64,000 nucleotides of DNA from UBA4408 sp002389785. GTDB taxonomy: Bacteria; Bacteroidota; Bacteroidia; UBA4408. Below, piece after piece: positions 9,601 through 17,523 of this stretch. The notes below the pieces were generated by a model, which did no database searches, was not told the DNA's origin, and saw only the letters and a program-made list of their open reading frames with translations. The stretch's first letter is position 1. Every line of letters starts with the position of its first letter. Position numbers and translations under genes: made by a program. The stretch lies in contig DAORJK010000001.1 of assembly GCA_035438985.1 (NCBI GenBank), forward strand, positions 535,332-599,331, given 5' to 3'.

Positions 9601-12600
9601 AAATGGCACATCCATACTTAATAACGACAGCGATTTAGATGGGAATAATTTAGTATTAAATACTACTCCGGTTACTGCTCCTGCGCATGGACAGCTCACT
9701 TTAAATTCCAATGGTACTTTTACCTATGTACCGGATGTAAACTATTTTGGAAGTGACACTTTTGTTTATAGTGTATGCGATGACGGAAGCCCTTCTCTTT
9801 GTTCAACTGCGAGTGTTACACTAAACATTACCGCCTCAAACGACGCACCAATTGCCGTTAATGGAAACTATTCAACTTCCGAAGATGTTTCGTTAAATGG
9901 TTCATCTGTTTTAACAAACGATAGCGACCCGGATGGCGACTTGTTAATTATCAATACCACTCCTATTGTTAATGTAAGCAGTGGAAATCTTACTCTGAAT
10001 TCGAATGGTACATTTACTTACATTCCTGCATTAAATTTTAATGGAACTGTAAGTTTTACCTATGAAGTATGCGACAATGCAATTCCTTCACTTTGCGCCA
10101 CTGCCGTTACCACCATTGATGTTCTTTCTGTAAACGATGCACCTACTGCCCTGACAGATTTTTACGCTATAAACGAAGACACACCTCTCAACGGAAGTAG
10201 TGTTTTGACAAATGATTTTGATGTAGAACTAAATACCATTAGCCTTAATACAACTCCTATAGTTGCTCCACTTCATGGACTATTATTGCTCAATAGCAAT
10301 GGAACTTTTACATATACCCCTTTCCCAAATTATAATGGCCCGGATAGTTTTACCTATGAAATATGCGACAATGGAACTCCATCACTTTGTGCCACAGCTG
10401 TTGCAAACATTACTATTAATGCCATTAACGACAATCCTATTGCGCTTAATGACAATGGCTCTACGCTCGAAAATATTACCCTAAATGGTACCACTGTATT
10501 AGCCAACGATTCAGACCCTGAAAATGGTACACTAACTGTTTCTACAACACCCATAAGTAATGTAAGCAATGGTATACTCGTTTTAAATGCCAACGGAACT
10601 TATACCTATACCCCTAATTTAAACTACAACGGCTTCGACACTTTCGTCTACCAAGTGTGTGATAATGGAACACCTGTTGCCTGCGCAACTGCAACAGTCA
10701 CCATTTCTATAGGATCTGTTAATCAATTTCCGGTAGCAACAAATGATGCAATTAGTATGAATGAAGACACTCCTAATAGCAGCAATGTATTGAATAATGA
10801 CAGCGACCCAGACTTAGATATTCTTACCGTAACAGCGGTTACTAATTTTCCTACTGCACATGGAAAAATTACCTTGGCCTCTAATGGTGCATACACTTAT
10901 ACTCCCAATTTAAATTATAACGGACCCGATAGTTATGTGTATCAGGTTTGCGACAATGGCAATCCATCTTTATGTTCCAATGCAACCATCAACATTAATG
11001 TACTTCCAATAAATGATGCTCCGGTGGCAATAAACGACAATGTTATAACACCCGAAGACGTTGTTTTAAATGGTAGTTCCTTACTTATTAATGATTCTGA
11101 TATTGATGGGAATCCATTAACTTTAAATACAACTCCTTTGGTTTCACCGGCGCATGGATCTTTGTTACTAAATTCAAACGGAACTTATACTTATACACCG
11201 GCTCTAAATTATGTTGGTGGTGATCTATTTGTTTATGAAGTGTGTGATAATGGAACTCCTGCTCTCTGCAGCAATGCAGTTGTGTTAATCACGATTAGTG
11301 CGGTAAATGACTCCCCTACTGCTACTAGTGATTCATACACAACAAATGAAGACAATGTGTTATTTGGGTCCAGCGTTTTGGCAAATGATTTTGATCAAGA
11401 TGGAAATTCACTGTCAGTTACCGGCGTTGCGATCACCCCACCACTTCATGGCAATTTGGTTTTAAATGCGAATGGAACTTTTATTTATACTCCCTTTCTA
11501 AACTATAATGGTACCGATAGTTTTGTGTATGAGGTATGCGACAATGCTGTACCTTCTCTTTGTGCTAGTGCTATCGTTAATCTTACTATTACGCCAATTA
11601 ATGATGCTCCAATAGCAGTAGCAGATGTTGCTACTACTTCTGAAGACACACCATTATCAGGTGCATCTGTTTTAGCGAATGATACTGATGCCGATGGTAA
11701 TCCGATTACCATAAACACTACACCCGCAGTTTTACCCTTACATGGTACTGTAACGATTAACAGCAATGGAACCTATTTGTATACGCCTAATGCAAACTAT
11801 AGCGGGTCTGATAGCTTTACTTACCAAGTTTGCGACAATGGAATTCCCGTTCTATGTGCCACGGCAATTGTATCGCTTACGGTGAGTGCGGTTAATGATC
11901 CTCCGCTGGCAATAAACGATTTTGCAGTCACTAATGAAGATACACCATTAAATGGAACCACAGTATTATCAAACGATACTGACCCTGATGGTAATCCACT
12001 GATTGTTAGCATTAATCCTACGGTTATGCCAAGTAACGGGGTTTTGGTGTTAAATTCGAATGGCACTTACACCTATACTCCCAATTTAAATTATAACGGA
12101 ACCGATAATTTTACTTATCAGGTATGCGATAATGGTAGTCCGGCTTTGTGTTCTACAGGCCAAGTATCAATTACTATAAATGCGGTAAATGATGCTCCAC
12201 AGCCTGTAGCCGATGTCTTCACTGTTGCAGAAGATGTTATATTAAACGGTAGCAACCTATTGAATAACGATACTGACCCCGAAGCAAACTTGTTGGTAAT
12301 TACAACGGTTCCAGTTAGCAATCCTTTGCATGGTTCTTTAACGATAAATGCCAATGGAACATTTGTATACACACCTACAGCAAATTACAATGGCCCCGAT
12401 TCATTTGTTTATCAAACTTGCGATGCAGGAATTCCGGTTGCTTGTGCTACGGGGGTTGTAAATATAACTGTAACTCCAATAAACGATGCACCAATTGCAC
12501 AAGATGATAATGCTTCAACACTTGAAAATAGTACGCTTAATGGAATTGGATTATTAACCAATGATTCCGATCCGGATGGTAATCCTTTAAGTATTTTAAC

Positions 12601-15600
12601 AACCCCTCTGGTTGCACCATTGAATGGTAGTTTAGTTTTAAATTCAAATGGAACTTATACCTATACTCCTATCATTGGATATTCAGGATTTGACAGTTTT
12701 ACCTATCGTGTTTGCGATAACGGAATTCCTGCTTTGTGTGATGATGCAGTGGTGACAATTGGAATTGGTGCAGTTAACCATGCCCCGCAAGCATTGAACG
12801 ATGCTTTTTCTACCAACGAAAACATAGCGCTAAATGCTACAGTAGCATCAAACGATAGTGATCCGGATGCTAACAATTTATCGTATTCTGGAACAATTGT
12901 AATTCAGCCCGGAAATGGAATCGTAGTAATGAATACCAATGGTTCTTTTACTTATACTCCCAATTCAGGATTTTCAGGAAACGATGGATTTACCTATCAG
13001 GTGTGTGACGATGGTGTCCCTTCTTTATGTGCAACTGCAACAGTATCAATTACGGTACTTCCGGTAAATGATGCACCTATTGCGAATGCTGATGCAGTTA
13101 CCATTAATGAAGACAATACTATTTCCACATACAATTTACTTAATAATGATACTGACGTTGATGGAACTTCACTTGTAATAAGTACCATCCCTGTGCAAAC
13201 AACCCAACATGGTACATTGACAATTAATTCAAATGGAACTTTTTCCTTTATACCAGATTTAAATTATTCCGGAACCGATATTTTTATTTATCAGGTGTGC
13301 GACAATGGAACTCCGGCCCTCTGTGATACAGCTACTGTGACCATCACGGTAACAGCTGTAAATGATGCTCCTAGCGCTATTAATGATTCGTTTGTAACTA
13401 CAATGAATAGCGTTATTAATGGAAATTTAATAAGCAATGACAGTGATGTGGATGGACCTTTACTCAATACTTCGATACTTGCATCCGTAACAAACGGAAA
13501 TGTTGTACTTAATCCAAATGGCGCTTTTACTTATACTCCAACTAACGGTTTTATAGGAATTGACTCACTGCGTTATATACTATGTGATGGTGCCAGTGCT
13601 GCTTTATGCGACACTGCAACTGCATACTTTACCATTAATCCAATTCCTAATAGCTCTCCTATTGCGAATGCCGATAATTACACACTTACCGAAGATGCAG
13701 TGTTAACTTCACCTTTTTCTGTATTGGCTAACGATACCGACCCTGATGGGAATAATATAAGTATACTTATTTCTTCGCTTATTCTGCCTAACAATGGAAT
13801 CTTGAATTTCAATGCTAATGGTACTTTTACCTACACACCTAATTCTAATTTTAACGGTACCGATAGTTTTGAATATACACTTTGCGACGATGGTACACCA
13901 ACATTGTGTGATACTGCAATCGTTATTTTGCAAGTTACATCTGTAAATGACCATCCAATCGCTACCATTGATACCGCACAAACACTCATTAATACTATTG
14001 TTTCAGGAAATGTACTAAGCAACGATTCAGATGATGATGGTCCCCTGCAATTAATAACCCAATTAACTTTTCCATCAAATGGTTCCATAGTTCTTAACAC
14101 GAATGGAAGCTTTAGCTATACTCCTAACAATGGGTTTACCGGTTCTGATACCGTTTTCTACAGCCTCTGTGATAATGGAATTCCAAACTTATGTGCAAGC
14201 TCTTATTTGGTAATTCATGTGAATCCCCTACCTCCTAACCAAGCTCCGGTAGCAAATCCTGATTTGGTAATTACTTCAGAGGACACTCAGGTAACTGGGA
14301 GTATAGCCTCAAATGACTCGGATCCTGAAATGAGTACCCTTATTTACACTGCATTTAACGGTAGCACTAATCACGGAACAATAGCGATAAGTACTTCCGG
14401 TAATTTTATTTACGTGCCTGCTGCAGATTATTTTGGAACCGATAGCTTTATTTATACTGTATGTGATACTGTTACACCTCCCTTGTGTGATACAGCACTT
14501 ATTACCTTTACCATCACAGCCGTAAATGATGCACCAATTGCGCAAAACGATTCTGCTTCTATTTTACAAGGAACCTCAGCTTCTGGAAATGTACTTTCCA
14601 ACGATTTCGATGTGGAAGCTGCTTCGCTTGCATCCCAGATACTGGTTTTACCAATTAACGGGATTGCATCTTTAAATGCAAATGGTGCTTACACCTATAC
14701 CCCCAATGCAAATTTTATTGGTACCGATGTATTTTCATACGTAGTTTGCGATGGTGGAACTCCTAATAATTGTGACACGGCATTAGTAGTAGTTACTGTT
14801 TCTGCACCACCTTGTGCCGGATATATTGCGAATACTGACCAAGTTGTTACTAACGAAGATGTGCAAGCTGTAACTGCTGTTTTAACGAATGACAATGTTA
14901 TTGCATCAAATGTAATTCTAACAATTGCTACAAATCCGGTTAACGGAAGTGTGAATATTAATGCAAACAATACCATTACTTATACTCCGGGGTTAAATTT
15001 CAATGGAACCGATTCATACATCTATACGGTTGGGCGATCAACCGGTGGTCCAAGTGTTTGCGATACAGCACTGGTTCAAATTAGTATTTTGCCGATTAAT
15101 GATGCACCCCTTGCAGTTAACGATGCATTCACTACAAGCCCCGGGAATGCAGTAAATGGTAATGTTCAACAAAATGATTCAGATGTAGATGATCTAATAC
15201 TTAATTCTGCAGTTGTACAACCAGCCTCAAATGGAATTGTTAACTTGAATTCAAACGGAATATTTACCTATACACCCAACCCTGGATTTATTGGAGTTGA
15301 TACATTTACCTATTCACTTTGTGATGGCGCCACACCAACGCTTTGTGATACTGCAGTTGTAACCATCACAGTAAGTGGAAATTTATGTGCAGGGTTTAAA
15401 GCATACAGTGACACAGCGTCAATGCTTGAAGATAATTCAGTTACAATTTCTGTTTTGTCTAACGATACGGTGATACTTTCAAAATTAGGTATGGCACTTA
15501 CCACTAATCCGCAACATGGTATAGTGACCTTAACTTCTAATCAAAGCTTTACCTACGTACCTGCTGCAAATTATCATGGCCCCGATTTCTTTATTTACAG

Positions 15601-16534
15601 TGTAACTGACTCTACTTTGCCGGGTTCATTTATTTGTGATACCGCCATTGTTCAATTAAATGTAATTTCTGTAAATGATGCTCCTGTTGCGTTACACGAT
15701 TTGTATACGATGAGTGAAGGACAGCTATTAAGCGATACTGTTGTAATAAACGATGCTGATATTGATACAGACACACTTAATGTTTCGGTTGTGATTCAAC
15801 CAGCTCATGGTACCTTGCAATTAAATACTAATGGCACATTTACCTACCAGCCGAATGCATTCTATTTCGGATTCGATTCATTTGTGTATAACCTCTGCGA
15901 AAGCAATCAATCTGCACCACTCTGCGATACAGCTTTGGTGAGAATTTTTATCAGCAAAATAAATAAAGCTCCGCAAGCATATAATGATACTGCTACCATG
16001 AATCAAGGGGAAGTTCTCTCCAGAAATTTGTTAGTAAATGATATCGATCCGGATAACAACGACTTATTATCAACTAATATTGGCAGCATTTTACCTGCTC
16101 ATGGTGCGCTGTCTATTCAAACAGATGGAACCTACCTGTACACTCCCGATGAATTATATTTTGGATTAGACTCTTTTTCTTATTCGGTATGCGATGACAA
16201 TTTAAACAATAAACTATGCGATGAAGGAATGGTAATTATTACCATTCTCGAAACTCCCTTTACTATTCCGGATGCTTTTTCTCCGGATGGTGATAACATT
16301 AATGACTTTTTTGTGATAAAAAGAATTCAAGCATTCCCAAATTGTGAGTTAAAAGTATTTAATCGCTGGGGGCATTTAGTTTATAGTAAAAAAGGCTATG
16401 ACAACAGTTGGAATGGAAAAGCCAATATTGGCAATGAAGGTGAAGGACTACCATCAGGTTCTTACTACTACACACTAATTTTTAATGATGGTGCTACTGA
16501 AACCAAGCAAGGTTATGTAGTACTAAGAAAATAG
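6665..16534 (+). CDS. Giant secreted adhesin-like protein: 32 Ig/cadherin-like repeats and type B T9SS sorting domain
   Basis: Start chosen at the ATG at 6665, which begins a signal peptide ending ...IAFSAQAQ; an upstream start at 6626 adds 13 residues before it. After ~50 residues the chain consists of 32 tandem repeats of 95-101 residues (98 in most) of the Big_9/cadherin-like 'VNDAPVA..D' type. Each begins V-N-D-A-P, has an acidic Ca-binding-like loop NDSDxDG near its middle, a TYTPxxNYxGxDSFxY core, and usually a Cys pair VCDNGxPxxC. The last ~85 residues (IPDAFSPDGDNINDFF, then FNRWGHLVY) form the gliding-motility-associated type B sorting domain, so export by T9SS is expected. 3,289 residues. 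The downstream PorP/SprF and OmpA-type genes are typical partners of such cargo. Role inferred: surface adhesin or gliding/biofilm filament. No catalytic domain seen. Confidence 0.88.
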   Translation: MYLSIRNHTIHLFVVLVTTIAFSAQAQKNSGTPFVQKQNSFSHSSYLGYSNLESTKPSEKKLLAANFISKPDISTAPSAVDDAYSVDEDNIFTSTIPSTGLLANDTDLDGDNLSVSLVPTIAPQHGLLVLNADGTFSYTPVSDYNGTDSFVYEVCDDAAIQECSTANVTITINSVNDNPVAVNDAAVPDPIEDTPYSGFGLLLNDSDVDAGDLLSVSTTAVSGPLHGTLVLNSDGSYTYSPALNYSGNDSFTYEVCDNGLPIACAQALVSLNIQPVNDAPQALADAYSTAEDQTLNAASVLVNDSDPENDLLSVSVVPLSNVTHGSLLLNSNGTFSYTPAANYNGSDSFEYEVCDNGTPVMCSSALVTLTVNPSNDAPAAVDDAVITNEDVVLNGTSLLANDSDLDGHALTINTTPLVNPIHGNVLINIDGTYTYTPSANYFGNDSFTYQICDNGVPVLCSSALVTVTINPVNDAPVAVADIASTDEDVVLNGTTLLANDSDPEGNLLTVTTSPITAPLHGNLILNSNGTYSYTPFANYSGSDSFVYEVCDNGSPIQCATASVSITVNAIADNPIATNDNYSTNEDVLLNGTSVLVNDSDGDGDLLSVNTTPITNVTNGLLVLNSDGTFIYIPGANFSGSDSFVYEVCDGAFNCTTGTAVITIIAVNDAPIAQNDVAIVAEDAVLNGSSLLSNDSDPESNLLSISTTPLLAPLHGSLLINPNGTYSYTPVSNYNGPDSFVYQVCDNGSPSACASATVSITVNSVNDAPTAIADNVITNEDVVLNGASLLLNDSDVDGNTISISTTPVSAPSFGTLTINSNGTFQYTPNSNFNGTDSFIYRICDNGTPSQCATALVTIAINSVNDSPMALPDAASTAEDNVLIGTSLLTNDSDPDGNALTLSTLPLVNPTHGLLTLNASGTYVYTPTLNYSGTDSFVYEVCDNAAPAACSSALVTITITPVNDAPSLVNDTYTTAEDTPLNGTSILNNDSDLDGNNLVLNTTPVTAPAHGQLTLNSNGTFTYVPDVNYFGSDTFVYSVCDDGSPSLCSTASVTLNITASNDAPIAVNGNYSTSEDVSLNGSSVLTNDSDPDGDLLIINTTPIVNVSSGNLTLNSNGTFTYIPALNFNGTVSFTYEVCDNAIPSLCATAVTTIDVLSVNDAPTALTDFYAINEDTPLNGSSVLTNDFDVELNTISLNTTPIVAPLHGLLLLNSNGTFTYTPFPNYNGPDSFTYEICDNGTPSLCATAVANITINAINDNPIALNDNGSTLENITLNGTTVLANDSDPENGTLTVSTTPISNVSNGILVLNANGTYTYTPNLNYNGFDTFVYQVCDNGTPVACATATVTISIGSVNQFPVATNDAISMNEDTPNSSNVLNNDSDPDLDILTVTAVTNFPTAHGKITLASNGAYTYTPNLNYNGPDSYVYQVCDNGNPSLCSNATININVLPINDAPVAINDNVITPEDVVLNGSSLLINDSDIDGNPLTLNTTPLVSPAHGSLLLNSNGTYTYTPALNYVGGDLFVYEVCDNGTPALCSNAVVLITISAVNDSPTATSDSYTTNEDNVLFGSSVLANDFDQDGNSLSVTGVAITPPLHGNLVLNANGTFIYTPFLNYNGTDSFVYEVCDNAVPSLCASAIVNLTITPINDAPIAVADVATTSEDTPLSGASVLANDTDADGNPITINTTPAVLPLHGTVTINSNGTYLYTPNANYSGSDSFTYQVCDNGIPVLCATAIVSLTVSAVNDPPLAINDFAVTNEDTPLNGTTVLSNDTDPDGNPLIVSINPTVMPSNGVLVLNSNGTYTYTPNLNYNGTDNFTYQVCDNGSPALCSTGQVSITINAVNDAPQPVADVFTVAEDVILNGSNLLNNDTDPEANLLVITTVPVSNPLHGSLTINANGTFVYTPTANYNGPDSFVYQTCDAGIPVACATGVVNITVTPINDAPIAQDDNASTLENSTLNGIGLLTNDSDPDGNPLSILTTPLVAPLNGSLVLNSNGTYTYTPIIGYSGFDSFTYRVCDNGIPALCDDAVVTIGIGAVNHAPQALNDAFSTNENIALNATVASNDSDPDANNLSYSGTIVIQPGNGIVVMNTNGSFTYTPNSGFSGNDGFTYQVCDDGVPSLCATATVSITVLPVNDAPIANADAVTINEDNTISTYNLLNNDTDVDGTSLVISTIPVQTTQHGTLTINSNGTFSFIPDLNYSGTDIFIYQVCDNGTPALCDTATVTITVTAVNDAPSAINDSFVTTMNSVINGNLISNDSDVDGPLLNTSILASVTNGNVVLNPNGAFTYTPTNGFIGIDSLRYILCDGASAALCDTATAYFTINPIPNSSPIANADNYTLTEDAVLTSPFSVLANDTDPDGNNISILISSLILPNNGILNFNANGTFTYTPNSNFNGTDSFEYTLCDDGTPTLCDTAIVILQVTSVNDHPIATIDTAQTLINTIVSGNVLSNDSDDDGPLQLITQLTFPSNGSIVLNTNGSFSYTPNNGFTGSDTVFYSLCDNGIPNLCASSYLVIHVNPLPPNQAPVANPDLVITSEDTQVTGSIASNDSDPEMSTLIYTAFNGSTNHGTIAISTSGNFIYVPAADYFGTDSFIYTVCDTVTPPLCDTALITFTITAVNDAPIAQNDSASILQGTSASGNVLSNDFDVEAASLASQILVLPINGIASLNANGAYTYTPNANFIGTDVFSYVVCDGGTPNNCDTALVVVTVSAPPCAGYIANTDQVVTNEDVQAVTAVLTNDNVIASNVILTIATNPVNGSVNINANNTITYTPGLNFNGTDSYIYTVGRSTGGPSVCDTALVQISILPINDAPLAVNDAFTTSPGNAVNGNVQQNDSDVDDLILNSAVVQPASNGIVNLNSNGIFTYTPNPGFIGVDTFTYSLCDGATPTLCDTAVVTITVSGNLCAGFKAYSDTASMLEDNSVTISVLSNDTVILSKLGMALTTNPQHGIVTLTSNQSFTYVPAANYHGPDFFIYSVTDSTLPGSFICDTAIVQLNVISVNDAPVALHDLYTMSEGQLLSDTVVINDADIDTDTLNVSVVIQPAHGTLQLNTNGTFTYQPNAFYFGFDSFVYNLCESNQSAPLCDTALVRIFISKINKAPQAYNDTATMNQGEVLSRNLLVNDIDPDNNDLLSTNIGSILPAHGALSIQTDGTYLYTPDELYFGLDSFSYSVCDDNLNNKLCDEGMVIITILETPFTIPDAFSPDGDNINDFFVIKRIQAFPNCELKVFNRWGHLVYSKKGYDNSWNGKANIGNEGEGLPSGSYYYTLIFNDGATETKQGYVVLRK
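8954..11008 (+). repeat. Seven-domain block A (repeats 8-14) of the giant adhesin
   Basis: 685 codons. Register-specific oddities match block B at the same positions: VNDSP with EDNVL in the second domain, TPxNDAP with AEDTPL in the third, LENITLNG and GFDTFVY in the sixth, and a 97-residue seventh domain entered through IGSVNQFP and left through LPINDAP. Confidence 0.6.
11009..13063 (+). repeat. Seven-domain block B (repeats 15-21) of the giant adhesin
   Basis: Also 685 codons. Matches block A: VNDSP with EDNVL in the second domain, TPINDAP with SEDTPL in the third, LENSTLNG and GFDSFTY in the sixth, and a 97-residue seventh domain entered through IGAVNHAP and left through LPVNDAP. The fourth and fifth domains match less well. 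Confidence 0.6.
13358..15670 (+). repeat. Two-domain super-repeat, four copies (repeats 23-30)
   Basis: Domains alternate. Odd ones (23, 25, 27, 29) lack the N-terminal Glu-Asp pair, carry a G-N-x-x-x-NDSD variant and mostly GFxGxD, and end in a Pro- or Cys-containing linker (NPIPNSSP, NPLPPNQAP, SAPPCAGY, SGNLCAGF). Even ones (24, 26, 28, 30) keep the Glu-Asp pair and end in VNDxP or INDAP. Pair lengths are 585, 579, 573 and 576 bp. Confidence 0.65.
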
Positions 16535-16561
16535 TTTATTGAAAAATTTTATCTGATTCAA

Positions 16562-17506
16562 ATGAAGAATACCTTACAAGTCTTAAAAAAAATTCTGCCG
16601 CTAGGATTGCTGCTACTAATTTCACAGGTTTCCAAAGCACAATTTCAACCCCAATTTACTCAATACATGTTTAATGAAGTGATCGTTAATCCTGCATATA
16701 CCGGTGCACGAGAATGTCTTTCATCAACCTTATTGTATCGAAATCAATGGACTGGAATGGATGGAGCTCCGGTAACTGAAACCTTTACGATTCATTCGCC
16801 AATCGCGAATCAAAAAATGGGAATTGGACTGAGTGTTATAAACGACAAAATAACTGTAATGCGTAACACCGGAATTTATGCCAATTATGCTTATCGATTG
16901 AAATTAGAAAAAGGCAAACTATCGTTCGGGCTGCAAGTAGGTGCGTTAAATCATTATGAAAAACTTGCCGATCTTAATCCGGTTGAAGCCAACGATCCAC
17001 AGTTTGCTGCCAGCACCCCTAAGCTTTTGCTTCCCAATGCAGGCTTTGGAGTCTTTTATTATACAAAGAAATTCTATGCCGGATTTTCTATACCCAAACT
17101 TTTGTTGAATACCGTATCCGCAACTGAAAGTAGAAAAGTAAAAAATACACTCTCGGTGCGCGATTGGAATTGGCATATAACCGCCGGTTACCTTGCAGAT
17201 TTTTCAGAATCAATAAAATTAAAACCATCCATTATTTTCAAAAAAGTGAATGGTGCACCAATGGTAGTTGATGCAAACTTAAATGCATTGCTCAATGACA
17301 TTGTTTGGCTTGGTATAGGATATCGAACTGGTGATGCCATTGCCATATTTGCCGGATTACAAATTACCAAACAAATGCGTTTCGGCTATGCCTTTGATTA
17401 CACAACTTCTGCGCTTAAAACTTTTAATGGTGGCACACATGAATTAACCCTGGGATTTGATTTCTCTTTTGATAAAGCAAAAATTGTTACACCTCGTTTT
17501 TTTTAA
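16562..17506 (+). CDS. PorP/SprF family type IX secretion outer-membrane protein
   Basis: 314 residues with a signal peptide (LLLLISQVSKAQ) followed by the family hallmark FQPQFTQYMFNEVIVNPAYTG and the RNQWTGMDG segment; the rest alternates in the way of a transmembrane beta-barrel and ends in an aromatic residue (RFF). PorP/SprF proteins are paired with type B sorting-domain cargo and help retain it at the surface, as SprF does for SprB in Flavobacterium. It starts 27 bp after the giant adhesin stop codon and ends 17 bp before the OmpA-type gene, so the three are very likely one operon. Confidence 0.93.
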   Translation: MKNTLQVLKKILPLGLLLLISQVSKAQFQPQFTQYMFNEVIVNPAYTGARECLSSTLLYRNQWTGMDGAPVTETFTIHSPIANQKMGIGLSVINDKITVMRNTGIYANYAYRLKLEKGKLSFGLQVGALNHYEKLADLNPVEANDPQFAASTPKLLLPNAGFGVFYYTKKFYAGFSIPKLLLNTVSATESRKVKNTLSVRDWNWHITAGYLADFSESIKLKPSIIFKKVNGAPMVVDANLNALLNDIVWLGIGYRTGDAIAIFAGLQITKQMRFGYAFDYTTSALKTFNGGTHELTLGFDFSFDKAKIVTPRFF

Positions 17507-17523
17507 TAGCCGTAAAATAGATT

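Larger units (their letters stand above)
6890..16255 (+). repeat. Array of 32 tandem Ig/cadherin-like domain repeats (~294 bp period)
   Basis: Repeat starts, taken at the codon for the Val of VNDAP, fall at for example 7490, 7784, 8078, 8372, 8660, 8954, 9248, 9542, 9836, 10130, 10424, 10718 and 11009. The period is exactly 294 bp for nearly all of repeats 3-22. Exceptions are repeat 6 (288) and repeats 14 and 21 (291). Repeats 23-32 vary between 285 and 297 bp. Protein similarity is strong but third-codon positions are widely diverged, so this is an old array kept by selection and not a recent expansion. Confidence 0.9.

Noticed and set aside
8011..15504. Many minus-strand open frames of 60-93 codons with similar sequences inside the giant adhesin gene
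   Set aside because: They resemble each other only because they are antisense to the same tandem repeats; none has independent start context.
6890..16255. Regular ~294-base periodicity considered as a CRISPR-like or non-coding satellite array
   Set aside because: Period and open frame are those of protein domains; there are no short identical repeats with unique spacers.
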